Shown here piece after piece: positions 8,145 through 17,059 of a DNA stretch of 64,000 nt; within the stretch, counting starts at the first letter, position 1, and each line of letters begins with the position of its first letter. This DNA is from Streptomyces sp. NRRL S-337 (GTDB lineage: Bacteria; Actinomycetota; Actinomycetes; Streptomycetales; Streptomycetaceae). The notes beneath the pieces were generated by a model. That model worked only from the letters and a program-made list of their open reading frames with translations. It was not told the DNA's origin and searched no databases. Location of the stretch: NCBI RefSeq assembly GCF_000720175.1, contig NZ_JOIX01000035.1, forward strand, positions 10,813-74,812. The letters are read 5' to 3'. The position numbers were made by a program, and so were the translations under genes.

Positions 8145-9998
8145 ATGAAACGAATACCGTGGGCGCGGGCCGCCGCGCTCGGAGCTTGTGTGTCCCTTGC
8201 GATCGCCGTGCCGGCGCTGGCCGTTCGTGACACGGAGAGCCAGCCCGTTCCCCCTGCGGCTGCCACCGACGCCGCGCCGACCCCGCCGCCCGTGACGGCG
8301 CAGGCGATCCGCGATGCCCGCGCCACCGAGAACTACTGGACGCCGGAGCGGATCCGCGCCGCCGTGCCGATGGACGCGGTGCAGACCGGCGGAAAGGGCC
8401 AGGACGCGGCGGGCGCCCCGGGTGCGGGGCGGCGTTCGATGGTGCCGACCCACCGGGCCGACGCGGGCGTGGCCACCGTCGGGGTGTTCCTGATCCGCAG
8501 CGCCGAAGGATCGGCGACGCCCAACCAGTTCTGCAGCGCCAGCGCCGTGGCGTCGCCGACCAAGAGCCTGGTGCTGACCGCCGCGCACTGCCTCGCGGGC
8601 GACAAGCCGTACCGCGACGCGGCGTTCGTGCCGGGCTATCGCGCCGGGGCCTCGCAGGCGGGTGAGGCGGGGGAGACGCCGTACGGGCTCTTCCCGGTGC
8701 AGGCGGGCAAGGTCTGGATCGACGGGCGGTATCTGACCTCGTCGCCCAGCGACGACGTGGACTTCGCCATGGTGCGGGTCGGACCCAACTCCCAGGGGCA
8801 GTTGCTGGAGGACGCGGTCGGCGGCGGGAACCGGCTCACCTCCGTCTCGGCGACGCAGCTGGCGCGCAAGGACGTGACCCTCGTCGGCTATCCCGGCGGC
8901 CAGAAGACCCCGCTGCAGTGCACGAACGACACCACGGCCTTCCAGGGCCGGTTCATGGAGATCCGGTGCGACGGATTCCGCTCGGGCGTCAGCGGCGGGC
9001 CGTTCCTGGAGCACTTCGACGGGAGCCGGGGCGACCTCGTGGGCTCCATCGGCGGCTACAAGACCGGCGGGCCCACCGCCGACATCTCCTATTCGTCACA
9101 GTACGACGGCGATGTCTTCCGCCTCTACCGCCAGGCGGTCGACGACGCGGTGCCGGACAGCGCCGGGCAGCTGGGCGACGGCTCCACCTGGCAGCACGCC
9201 ACGTCCCTGACCGGCGGCCGGTTCCACACCACCTCGGTGCGCAACGGCACCGGTGACCTGATCGTGCGCTGGTCCGACGGTGAGCTCTCCCTCTACCCCG
9301 GCAACCGGCAGTACGGCTTCGGCAAGGACATCACGCTCGCCAAGAAGAACGAGCTGTGGAAGCAGGCCAAGGCCATCACCGCGGGGGACTTCACCGGCAA
9401 TTCCACCGACGATCTGCTCGTCCGCTGGGCCAACGGCAAACTGACCCTCTACCAGGACGTCAACGAAACCAACAAGCTCCGCAACGAGATCCAGCTGGAG
9501 GCGCCCAATGGGACGTGGACGCACGCCTACGGCCTCGCCGCCGGCCGGTTCGGCGGCGGCAACACGCGCCGGGACGACCTGGTGGTGCGCTGGTCCGACG
9601 GTGAGGTGACGCTCTACACCAACGTCGACGGCAAGGGGCTGCACGCCGAGAAGCAGCTCGCCAAGCGGAACCCGACCTGGACGCACGCCGTCGATCTCGC
9701 CGCCGGGGACTTCCGGACCGCGGCCGGCGACCAGGACCTGGTCGTCCGGTGGTCGGACGGCGAGGTCACCGCCTACGAGAACGTCGCGGCCAAGGGCCTG
9801 AAGGGCGACCACCAGCTCCGGCCCGCGAAGTCCGCCTGGCGCAACGGCCGTCTCCTCACCGCCGGGGCCTACGGCGGTGGCACCCGTCAGGACGATCTGA
9901 TCGCCCTCTGGCCGGGCGGCAAGCTCGCCATGAACGGGGACACCACCCTCACCGCCCTGGGACGCGAACGGGTGCTGGTGCCCGCCCGGGTCGGCTGA
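8145..9998 (+). CDS. Secreted trypsin-like serine protease with C-terminal repeat domain
   Basis: 617 residues. A signal peptide covers about residues 1-26 (KR followed by a hydrophobic run ending ALA). The protease domain (~110-330) carries the triad: LTAAHC for His, DDVDFAMV for Asp and GVSGGPF for the nucleophilic Ser. After it come about five imperfect repeats of ~60 residues centred on the phrase (L)VRWSDGE(V)TLY, the FG-GAP/VCBS-like blades common in Streptomyces exoproteins. A glutamyl-endopeptidase/V8-like secreted protease anchored or targeted by the repeat module is the best description. It ends at a strong hairpin terminator (10021-10057). Confidence 0.92.
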   Translation: MKRIPWARAAALGACVSLAIAVPALAVRDTESQPVPPAAATDAAPTPPPVTAQAIRDARATENYWTPERIRAAVPMDAVQTGGKGQDAAGAPGAGRRSMVPTHRADAGVATVGVFLIRSAEGSATPNQFCSASAVASPTKSLVLTAAHCLAGDKPYRDAAFVPGYRAGASQAGEAGETPYGLFPVQAGKVWIDGRYLTSSPSDDVDFAMVRVGPNSQGQLLEDAVGGGNRLTSVSATQLARKDVTLVGYPGGQKTPLQCTNDTTAFQGRFMEIRCDGFRSGVSGGPFLEHFDGSRGDLVGSIGGYKTGGPTADISYSSQYDGDVFRLYRQAVDDAVPDSAGQLGDGSTWQHATSLTGGRFHTTSVRNGTGDLIVRWSDGELSLYPGNRQYGFGKDITLAKKNELWKQAKAITAGDFTGNSTDDLLVRWANGKLTLYQDVNETNKLRNEIQLEAPNGTWTHAYGLAAGRFGGGNTRRDDLVVRWSDGEVTLYTNVDGKGLHAEKQLAKRNPTWTHAVDLAAGDFRTAAGDQDLVVRWSDGEVTAYENVAAKGLKGDHQLRPAKSAWRNGRLLTAGAYGGGTRQDDLIALWPGGKLAMNGDTTLTALGRERVLVPARVG

Positions 9999-10020
9999 CG
10001 GCGCACACGACACGTGGCGC

Positions 10021-10057
10021 GAAGCCCCCGGTTCCGCTGTAAGGAACCGGGGGCTTC
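10021..10057 (+). terminator. Strong hairpin terminator after the protease gene
   Basis: Perfect 15-bp GC-rich stem (10021-10035 with 10043-10057) and a seven-base loop, 23 bases after the protease stop codon. Confidence 0.85.
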
Positions 10058-10208
10058 GGCGTGACCAAAAGAGGAAGGCCGCGGAAGATTTCGGTCAATG
10101 GTCCGGACCGGAAATGACCGTGGACGTCGCGGTGTTGCACCCGGTGACGCACTCGTCGCCGCCGTCCGGGACCTCCCGGGAGCGGGCATCCCAGGAAGAG
10201 GACCTCCC

Positions 10209-10871
10209 ATGAAGATCGGCATCATCGGCGCGGGCAACATCGGCGGCAACCTCACCCGCCGGCTGACCGCCCTCGGGCACGACGTGTCCGTGGCCAATTC
10301 GCGCGGGCCGCAGACGTTGCGGGAGCTGGCCGAGGAGACCGGCGCCACCCCGGTTCCGGTGACCGAGGCGGCCCGCGGCGCCGAGGTCGTGGTGGTCACG
10401 ATCCCGCTGAAGAACGTTCCCGACCTGCCCTCCGGCCTGTTCGACGGGGCCGTCGACGGGTTCGCGGTGATCGACACCGGCAACTACTACCCCAAGGAGC
10501 GGGACGGCAGGATCGCCGCGATCGAGGACGAGGGACTGACGGAGAGCCGCTGGACCGAACAGCACCTCGGCCACCCGGTCATCAAGGCCTTCAACGGCAC
10601 GTACGCCCAGGACCTCCTCGACAAGCCGCGCCCCCAGGGTGACCCGGAGCGGCTGGCCGTGCCGGTGGCCGGGGACGACGAGGCCGCGAAGCGGACGGTC
10701 CGCGCGCTGATCGACGAACTCGGCTTTGACACCGTGGATGCGGGCGGCATCGACGATTCCTGGCGCCAGCAGCCCGACAGCCCCGTCTACGGCCTGCGGG
10801 CCGGCGTCGAGGCGGTCACCAAGGCGCTGGCCGAGGCCTCGCCGGAGCGCCCGGCGGGCTTCCGGGCGTAA
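10209..10871 (+). CDS. NADPH-dependent F420 reductase family / NAD(P)-binding protein
   Basis: 220 residues. Opens with the Rossmann signature MKIGIIGAGNIGGNLTR and NSRGP (NADPH phosphate-binding position), followed by the family segments VVVVTIPLKNVPDLP, VIDTGNYYP and HPVIKAFNGTYAQDL. Family members move hydride between NADPH and coenzyme F420, though many short actinobacterial homologues are annotated only as NAD(P)-binding oxidoreductases. The ATG has GAGGACC upstream. Unlinked in function to its neighbours. Confidence 0.88.
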   Translation: MKIGIIGAGNIGGNLTRRLTALGHDVSVANSRGPQTLRELAEETGATPVPVTEAARGAEVVVVTIPLKNVPDLPSGLFDGAVDGFAVIDTGNYYPKERDGRIAAIEDEGLTESRWTEQHLGHPVIKAFNGTYAQDLLDKPRPQGDPERLAVPVAGDDEAAKRTVRALIDELGFDTVDAGGIDDSWRQQPDSPVYGLRAGVEAVTKALAEASPERPAGFRA

Positions 10872-10913
10872 CCACCGTACGCAGCACCAGGATCGAGCGG
10901 CGGGCCGTCGGCC

Positions 10914-11339
10914 TCACACCGCCGGCACCAGGCCGTCCGCGACCAGGCCGGCGTACACCGCCTCGCTCAGGGTCTCCACGGCGGAGCGGGGCCGGATCAT
11001 CACGGTGAACTCCTTGATCCGGCCGGTGGCGTCGTCGAGGTGCAGCAGATCGATGCCGTGGATCTGCCGTCCGCCCACGGTGGCGCGGAAGAGCAGCACG
11101 TCCGCGGCGGCCTGGGTGCCGTCGGCGGTGGTCTCGGCCTCGCCGCGGAAGGCGCCGACGTAGCGGAAGTCCTCGAACGTGCGCAGCAGCACCCCGAAGA
11201 GCCCCATGACCAGCGGTTTGCCCTCGAAGGGGGAGAACTTCACCGGGCTGTAGAAACGGATGTCCTCGGTGAACAGGTCCTCCAGGGCGGGGAGATCGCG
11301 GCTCTCGACGGCGGCACGGAAGCGGTCTGCGGTGGTCAT
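10914..11339 (-). CDS. SnoaL-like / NTF2-fold protein
   Basis: 141 residues with the N-terminal helix-strand pattern of SnoaL-like NTF2 proteins (DRFRAAVESRDLPALEDLFTEDIRFYSPV, then GRQIHGIDLLHLDDATGRIKEFTVMIRP). The fold is used for ligand binding, isomerases and cyclases; no catalytic residue can be assigned. SD AAGGAG lies before the ATG. The gene is divergent from the PadR regulator across a perfect inverted repeat and is therefore the likely target of that regulator. Confidence 0.88.
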   Translation of the reverse strand: MTTADRFRAAVESRDLPALEDLFTEDIRFYSPVKFSPFEGKPLVMGLFGVLLRTFEDFRYVGAFRGEAETTADGTQAAADVLLFRATVGGRQIHGIDLLHLDDATGRIKEFTVMIRPRSAVETLSEAVYAGLVADGLVPAV

Positions 11340-11403
11340 GGGTCTCCTTGTTGGCGGGACAGCAGGGCGGACGCCCTCGCGGTGCGCGGTCCTCGAAGGT
11401 TCT

Positions 11404-11441
11404 GATACTCAAGAATCTGACTACTCACTTTCTTGAGTATC
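11404..11441. promoter_or_regulatory. Inverted repeat, probable PadR operator
   Basis: Two 12-base arms, 11404-11415 and 11430-11441, are exact reverse complements with a 14-base spacer. The AT-rich element stands out in GC-rich DNA and lies between the divergent SnoaL-like and PadR genes, where a PadR dimer would repress both. Confidence 0.75.
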
Positions 11442-11499
11442 ATGCGCGGGAGCGGTCCGGAAGAGGTGACCGGCAAGGGCGACGGAAAGGAGGCGGCCC

Positions 11500-12120
11500 A
11501 TGGCGCTCCGACATGCCGTCCTTGCGGCGCTGCTGGACGAGGAACTCAGCGGCTACCAGCTGGCCAAGGCCTTCGATCTGGGCGTGGCGAACTTCTGGCA
11601 CGCGCTGCCCCAGCAGCTGTACACCGAGCTGACCCGGCTGGAGAAGGAAGGGCTGGTCGCCGGGCGGGAGGTGGTCCAGGACGCCCGGCCGAACAAGCGG
11701 CTGTTCCGGGTCACCGCGGACGGGCTCGCCGCGCTGGAGCGGTTCGCGGCCGAGAGCGCCAAGCCCTCCTTCATCCGCGACGACCTGCTGGTCAAGATCC
11801 AGGCCGCCGACCACCTCGACGCCGACGTGCTGATCGCGCGGCTGGCGGAGCGGGAGAGGTTCGCCGAGGCCAAGATCGAGCTGTTCGGCGGGCTGTTGCG
11901 GCAGATGCGCGGGGACCGCGACGAAGCGGAGTTCCTGCGCCACGGCGAACGGATCGGCCCCTACCTGACCTGTCTGCGCGGCCTCGCGTTCGAGCGGGAG
12001 AACCGGGACTGGTGCCGGCGCAGCGCGGAGATCCTCCATGCGCGCCGGCACACGTCCCGGGACGCGGCCCCGGACACTACGAGTCCGTCGTCCAGCTCCC
12101 CAGCGCGATCTCGGCCGTGA
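11500..12120 (+). CDS. PadR family transcriptional regulator
   Basis: 206 residues. The N-terminal winged helix reads ALRHAVLAALLDEELSGYQLAKAFD with LPQQLYTELTRLEKEGLV, the PadR signature, and a C-terminal helical dimerisation domain follows (Vir_C-like, with LAERERFAEAKIELF). PadR proteins are mostly ligand-released repressors of neighbouring genes. Strong SD AAAGGAGG before ATG 11500. Its 3' end overlaps that of rppA on the other strand by 44 bases. Confidence 0.92.
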   Translation: MALRHAVLAALLDEELSGYQLAKAFDLGVANFWHALPQQLYTELTRLEKEGLVAGREVVQDARPNKRLFRVTADGLAALERFAAESAKPSFIRDDLLVKIQAADHLDADVLIARLAERERFAEAKIELFGGLLRQMRGDRDEAEFLRHGERIGPYLTCLRGLAFERENRDWCRRSAEILHARRHTSRDAAPDTTSPSSSSPARSRP

Positions 12121-13129
12121 TGCCCGGGCCGAAGCCCGCGAGCAGGCCGCGGTGACCGTCGCCCGCACAGCCCTCGTCGAACATCCGGGCCAGGGCGTCG
12201 AGGACGACCGCGCTGGCGATGTTGCCGTACTCGGTGAGCGTGGCACGGCTGAAGCGGAAGGCTTCCGGCGGGACGTCGAGGAAGCGGCTGAGGTCGTCCA
12301 GAATGCGCGGCCCGCCCGCATGGACGAGGTAGAAGTCCAGCTTTCCGGCGTCCCATTCGTGCTGCTGCGCGAGTTCGCGCAGGGCCGGGGCGAGCGGTTC
12401 CATGGTGCCCGGTACCCGCTTGTCCAGCTGGAAATGGAATCCCGTCGAGCGCACCGCGTAGGAAATCCAGTCCTCGGTGTGCGGAATGAGGTACGAGCCG
12501 TTGCGCTCCAGGGATACGCCGGTGCCGCCGCGCCCCCGGACCACGGCGGCGGCTATCGCGTCGCCGAACAATCCGTTCGACAGCAGCGATCCGACGCCGA
12601 GGTCCGTGGGCTGGTAGCACAGCGAGCAGAATTCACAGGCGACCACCAGGACGTTGGCGTCGGGATACGCCGTGCAGAAATCGTGGGCGCGGTTGATCGC
12701 GGCACCGCCCGCGGCGCAGCCGAGTTGCGCGATCGGCATCTGCCGGGTGTCCGTCCGGAAGCCCATGGTGTTGATGAGCCAGGCCGTGAGGGACGGCATC
12801 ATGAAGCCGGTGCAGGAGACGTAGATGATCAAGTCGATCTGCTGCGGCTCCAGTTCCGCCTCGTCCAGGGCCTGGCGCACCACCGAGGGCACCCGGGCCT
12901 TGGATTCCTGCTCGTAGACGGTGCTGCGGGCGTCCAGCCCGGGGTGTTTGAGCACCTTGTCGATCGGCTGGATCAGCCGCCGGGTGAGCACGCCGGTGTG
13001 CTCGATCAGCCGGAGTACCAGTCGCAGCTGCGCGTGGTCCTTGTGCAGCCGCTTGGCCAGTTCGAGGGTTTCGTCCCGTGTGATGACGTATTCGGGGACG
13101 GCTATTGCCGGTTTGCACAGTACCGCCAT
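12077..13129 (-). CDS. rppA: Type III polyketide synthase, 1,3,6,8-tetrahydroxynaphthalene synthase
   Basis: 350 residues, chalcone-synthase fold. RppA condenses five malonyl-CoA to tetrahydroxynaphthalene, which oxidises to flaviolin. Near-identical family stretches are visible: YVSCTGFMMPSLTAWLIN, the nucleophile segment QLGCAAGGAAINRAHDFC (Cys near residue 138), the RppA-typical CEFCSLCYQPTD, then the catalytic His in FYLVHAGGPRILDD and Asn in LTEYGNIAS. Start is ATG 13129 with AAGGAG eight bases upstream; the longer GTG start would overlap this SD. A CYP158-like P450 lies upstream on the same strand, the known flaviolin-coupling partner in S. coelicolor. Confidence 0.95.
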   Translation of the reverse strand: MAVLCKPAIAVPEYVITRDETLELAKRLHKDHAQLRLVLRLIEHTGVLTRRLIQPIDKVLKHPGLDARSTVYEQESKARVPSVVRQALDEAELEPQQIDLIIYVSCTGFMMPSLTAWLINTMGFRTDTRQMPIAQLGCAAGGAAINRAHDFCTAYPDANVLVVACEFCSLCYQPTDLGVGSLLSNGLFGDAIAAAVVRGRGGTGVSLERNGSYLIPHTEDWISYAVRSTGFHFQLDKRVPGTMEPLAPALRELAQQHEWDAGKLDFYLVHAGGPRILDDLSRFLDVPPEAFRFSRATLTEYGNIASAVVLDALARMFDEGCAGDGHRGLLAGFGPGITAEIALGSWTTDS

Positions 13130-13442
13130 GGGATGCACTCCTTGCAGCAGAACTGTGGTCCGCCCGGTGCAGTTCCTGCTCTGCAGTGTGGAGCCGCACC
13201 GACCGCCGGTTTCAGGAATTCAGCCGGCCGCCGGTATGTCCGGACTCTTGGGAGGATGCGAGCGGGCCAGTCGTCGAAGAATGAACTCGTCCGATAGGAA
13301 CTCTCCCGATCTCCCCGTGTTTTCGGAGTAAGCGGAACGGCCTTTCTGCGGCCGAGCCGTTCGAGTTAGATACGGTACGCCGGGTGGTTGATCTCCGCAT
13401 GTTGCGGCCGGTACCCGGCGCCCGTCGGCACCTCTGCCGGAC
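13130..13442. other. 313-base gap between P450 and rppA
   Basis: No convincing gene. A weak hairpin (around 13335-13361) follows the region where a P450 transcript would not need to end, so rppA may have its own promoter here rather than depend only on readthrough from the P450. Confidence 0.4.
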
Positions 13443-14648
13443 TCACCACACCACCGGCAATTCCAGCGGATAACGCCAGATGGAACTCTGGTTCCAGCGG
13501 ATTTCCTTGGGCGGCTTCGCCAGCGCCAGCTCGGGGAAGCGCTTCAGCAGCGACCCGAGCGCGACCTCCAGCTCCGTGATGGCGAGCGGGGCGCCCAGAC
13601 AGTGGTGTCCGCCCCAGCCGAACGTCATGTGGTTCGGGCCCTCACGGTCGAGGTCCAGCTCGTCGGGCCGGTCGAACCTGCTGCCGTCCCGGTTGGCCGT
13701 CAGATACGAGACATGCACGATGTCGCCGGCCCGGATGGTGATCCCGCTCAGCTCCACGTCCTCAAGGGCAACGCGGGGGATGCCCACGCCCTTGCGGAAC
13801 GGGATGAACCGCAGCATCTCCTGGATCGCCTGCGGCAGCAGATCGGGACGGGAGCGCACCCTCGCCAGCACATCCGGCCGCGAGAGCATCAGGCAGGAGA
13901 GGTTGGCGATCTCGTAGGTGGTGGTGTCCTGGCCGGTGATGAGCAGGACCATGGCCATCACGGTGAGTTCCTGCTCGCCGAGCATCTCGTCCCCGTCGCG
14001 GGCCGTCGCCAGGACGCTGATCAGGTCGTCGCCCGGATTCCGGCGCCGCTCGGCGGTCAGCTTGCGGAAGTACTCCCGCATCTCGGCCTTGGACCGGATG
14101 GCGTTGTCCTTGTTGTCGACGCGGAGGTTCATCATCGTCCGGGCGTGGGCGCGCAGTTGCGCCTGGTCGCCCTCGGGGATGTCGAGGACCTCGCAGATCG
14201 TGATCAGGGGCAGCGGCCCCGCGAGGTGCTCCATCAGGTCGGCCGGTGGACCGTGCCCGGCCATCCGGCTCAGCAGGTCGTCGACGACGTGGTGGGTGCG
14301 TTCCCGCATCCGCTCGACGTGCCGCGGTGCGAACGCCTTGGACACCAGGCTCCGCAGCCGGCTGCTGGCGGGCGGGTCCATCACGTTGATCGCCTCGTCC
14401 TGGACGATCGGCTCGGGCGTCATCCGCGGGAAGTCGCGGCCGACGACCGCGTGGCGGCTGAAGCGCCGGTCGGTCGTCACGGTCCGCACGTCCTCGTAGC
14501 GCGTGACGAGCCAGGCCCAGCCCTCGCCGTGCGGCAGCTGGATGCGGGCGACCGGTTCCTCGGTCAGCAGGCGCTTGAGCGTCGGATCGAACTCCAGGGC
14601 CTCGGCGTAGTCGAAGGGACAGTTCCAGACGGTGGAGTCGGGCTCCAT
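13443..14648 (-). CDS. Cytochrome P450, CYP158-like
   Basis: 401-residue bacterial class I P450. It has the I-helix oxygen-activation segment LITGQDTTTYE (~residue 240), an ExxR-type K-helix (QEMLRF followed by FRKGVGIPR) and the haem loop FGWGGHHCLGAP with the axial cysteine near residue 351. The N-terminal PHGEGWAWLVTRYEDVR stretch and position upstream of rppA resemble CYP158A enzymes, which couple flaviolin phenolically into biflaviolin and related pigments. SD GGAGG precedes the ATG. Because the peptide cluster begins just upstream (radical SAM gene), a role on the Hpg peptide cannot be excluded. Confidence 0.92.
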   Translation of the reverse strand: MEPDSTVWNCPFDYAEALEFDPTLKRLLTEEPVARIQLPHGEGWAWLVTRYEDVRTVTTDRRFSRHAVVGRDFPRMTPEPIVQDEAINVMDPPASSRLRSLVSKAFAPRHVERMRERTHHVVDDLLSRMAGHGPPADLMEHLAGPLPLITICEVLDIPEGDQAQLRAHARTMMNLRVDNKDNAIRSKAEMREYFRKLTAERRRNPGDDLISVLATARDGDEMLGEQELTVMAMVLLITGQDTTTYEIANLSCLMLSRPDVLARVRSRPDLLPQAIQEMLRFIPFRKGVGIPRVALEDVELSGITIRAGDIVHVSYLTANRDGSRFDRPDELDLDREGPNHMTFGWGGHHCLGAPLAITELEVALGSLLKRFPELALAKPPKEIRWNQSSIWRYPLELPVVW

Positions 14649-14863
14649 GCTGACCTCCAGGAATGGCGGAGACAGGCCTTGACATCCCGATCAGCGTAGA
14701 AGCGGCGCGGCAGGTCGGCCCGGCTGCCGGGGGGTGCGGGGACGGCGGGAGCGGGCCCCTGGCCGCCGTCCCCCAAGGCCGAGCGGGGTCTCGCGCCGGT
14801 CCGTCTCCGCATTCGTCCGAACGGGTGACGGGGAGCGGCGGCCGGTCACGGTGCGATACCCCC

Positions 14864-16810
14864 TCAGCCGGCCGCCTCGACCTTCCTGACCTCGGGTTCC
14901 GCGGAATTGCGGATGGCGCCCCAGCGGGTGGCGGTCTGCTCGTGGATGAACCAGATGTCGTCCTCGGTCAGGCGCCGGGAGACGACACCGGGGAACGCCT
15001 CCTCGAAGAAGATGTACGGCGGCCGGTTCTCGATGTCGGGGGAGTGGTAGTCGAGCCGGTCGTGCATGCCGTGCGCACGGGTGATCCTGGTGGCCGGGTG
15101 GTAGGTGAGGATGTTCGGGCTGGCCAGCATGATCAGCCCGTCGTCGACCAGCCGGCCGACCTCGTAGACGGTCTCCTCGATGGTCTTGCGGGTCTCGCCC
15201 TCCAGGCCGAACAGCACCGAGCTGCCGACCGGGATGCCGGCGTCCCGGATGCGCTCCAGGGCCGTACGGACCTTCGCCTTCCACGGGAAGTCGGTGATCC
15301 GCCGGATGTTCTTGTGCACGTGTTGCATGACGTCCGTCGACATGCTTTCGATGCCCATGTAGAGGTAGGTGCAGCCGGCGTCGCGCAGCGCCACCAGCAG
15401 GTCGCGCACCTCGTCCTCCTTGTGCAGGGTGGTGAGCAGGTCGGCGGTGACCTGGCAGCCGAACTGCAGCTGCCGCAGCCGCTGCCAGTCGCCCTCGTCG
15501 GCGATCCACCGCCGGCAGCCCTCGGGCAGTTTCTCCGGTCCCGCGGCGGTACGGGCCGCGTGCAGCAGGGCACAGAATTCCCGCATCAGGGGGAAGGAAC
15601 CGGTCCAGAAGATGGAGTCGTCGAAGAAGACCGCCTCGGCGCCGTAGCTGACGTATTCGCAGAGCCGCTCAAGGGCGGTCTCGGCCGGCGAACCCCGGAA
15701 CCGCTTCAGACCGCCGACCACCAGCGCCGATTCGGAACAGAAATCGCAGTGGTACGGGCAGGCGTTGGACACCGTCATATGGGCCGTACGGGCCGGCGAG
15801 CCGTCCGGCAGGGGAAAGACCGGGAAACGGGACCGGATGGCGAAGCCCTGATAAGGGGAGGGGAGCGCCGCCAGATCGAGCTTTTCGCCAGCTATCGGAA
15901 AGGCGTGCACGGTGTCCAGGTCCAGCGCGCACACCAGGGAATTGCCCGGCACCCGTATGCCGGCGGCGCCGAAGAGTCGCAGGATCCGGACCACCTCACC
16001 GACCGTGGCCCGGGTCCGGTCCAGGTCCATGGCCAGGGCGATCGCCTTCATCAGCAGGTCGAGGGCGAACTGCCCCTCTCCGCCGACGCAGAAGTCCACC
16101 ACCGCCTCCGCCCGCCGGTCGTCGATGGCCTGGAGGGTCGAGCTGTATTCCAGAATGACGGACCGCTTCGCCGGGGCGTACCGCATCGTCTCGTCCATGT
16201 GGCGGCCGCCGAACACCACCAGGCAGTCCGGCAGTTCCTGCTTGACGATGCGCGCCATTTCCAGTGCGTACCGGTGACCGGGGGAGACCGTACTGACGAG
16301 GAACACCCGCGGCCGGTGCCGGCGGAGTTCGGCCCGCAATTCCGCCCGGGCCTCCGCGTCCCACACCCGCGGATCGAAGACCGTGGCGTCGGACGTCCCG
16401 GTACTCGCACGCTGCGACGGCAGTCCGTGTTCCGCGCTCAGCCGGTGCACTTTCGACGGTGGCTTTCCCCAGCTGGGGCAGAGGTCGCTGAACGGGACGT
16501 CCTCTCCGGCGCCGAGCCGGGCGGAACGCAAAGCACTGTCGACCGGAACACTCAACGCCGCATAAAGGCACATCGGATCGCCCGGATACGTGATTTCGCC
16601 TTCCGGTGACGTCATGACCGGGGCGAGCGCCGCGAGCACCGGAAAACTCCGGGCGTGCCAGGGCACCTCGGCGGGACCGGCGCAGTCCGCCCGCGCGACC
16701 AGTTCGGCGATCCGCGACTCGCGCAGCAGCGTCAATTCCCGGGCGGAATCCGCAGCCATGTCCGCGGCGGTGCGGAAGTCATCGTGAACGACCGTCTGGC
16801 GTATGAGCAT
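14864..16810 (-). CDS. B12-binding-like radical SAM enzyme
   Basis: 648 residues. The CxxxCxxC cluster-binding motif (CPYHCDFC, Cys 351/355/358) begins the radical SAM barrel, with GAEAVFFDDSIFW, YLYMGIES and VGSSVLFGLEGET as later barrel strands. Residues ~150-230 (RPRVFLVSTVSPGHRYALEMARIVKQ, VFGGRHMDE) look like the Rossmann domain of B12-binding radical SAM enzymes, but I see no DxHxxG motif. Many such enzymes methylate unactivated carbons; others rearrange. Start ATG 16810 has AGGAG six bases upstream; the frame continues open far beyond it by chance. It is divergent from an exporter and is the left gene of the NRPS region; substrate unknown. Confidence 0.88.
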   Translation of the reverse strand: MLIRQTVVHDDFRTAADMAADSARELTLLRESRIAELVARADCAGPAEVPWHARSFPVLAALAPVMTSPEGEITYPGDPMCLYAALSVPVDSALRSARLGAGEDVPFSDLCPSWGKPPSKVHRLSAEHGLPSQRASTGTSDATVFDPRVWDAEARAELRAELRRHRPRVFLVSTVSPGHRYALEMARIVKQELPDCLVVFGGRHMDETMRYAPAKRSVILEYSSTLQAIDDRRAEAVVDFCVGGEGQFALDLLMKAIALAMDLDRTRATVGEVVRILRLFGAAGIRVPGNSLVCALDLDTVHAFPIAGEKLDLAALPSPYQGFAIRSRFPVFPLPDGSPARTAHMTVSNACPYHCDFCSESALVVGGLKRFRGSPAETALERLCEYVSYGAEAVFFDDSIFWTGSFPLMREFCALLHAARTAAGPEKLPEGCRRWIADEGDWQRLRQLQFGCQVTADLLTTLHKEDEVRDLLVALRDAGCTYLYMGIESMSTDVMQHVHKNIRRITDFPWKAKVRTALERIRDAGIPVGSSVLFGLEGETRKTIEETVYEVGRLVDDGLIMLASPNILTYHPATRITRAHGMHDRLDYHSPDIENRPPYIFFEEAFPGVVSRRLTEDDIWFIHEQTATRWGAIRNSAEPEVRKVEAAG

Positions 16811-17059
16811 GCGTAACTCCTGATCGGTGGTCAACTCGGAGGAGGAAGCTGAAGGAGTTCTCGGGGCACTCGGTGCGGTGGGCCTGGCGGTGGGGGGAGA
16901 GCCGGCCGGTGTGCCGGGGCGGCGCGATGGAGAAACGTAATGCCGTTCCCCCGAGGGGGAGCAAGACTTTCGCGATACGGCCCGGCCGACCGGTTCTTTA
17001 TGAGCGGGCGGCGCCCTTCCGCCTTGTCCGCCATTTCCGGCCCGCCCTACAGTCCGGGG

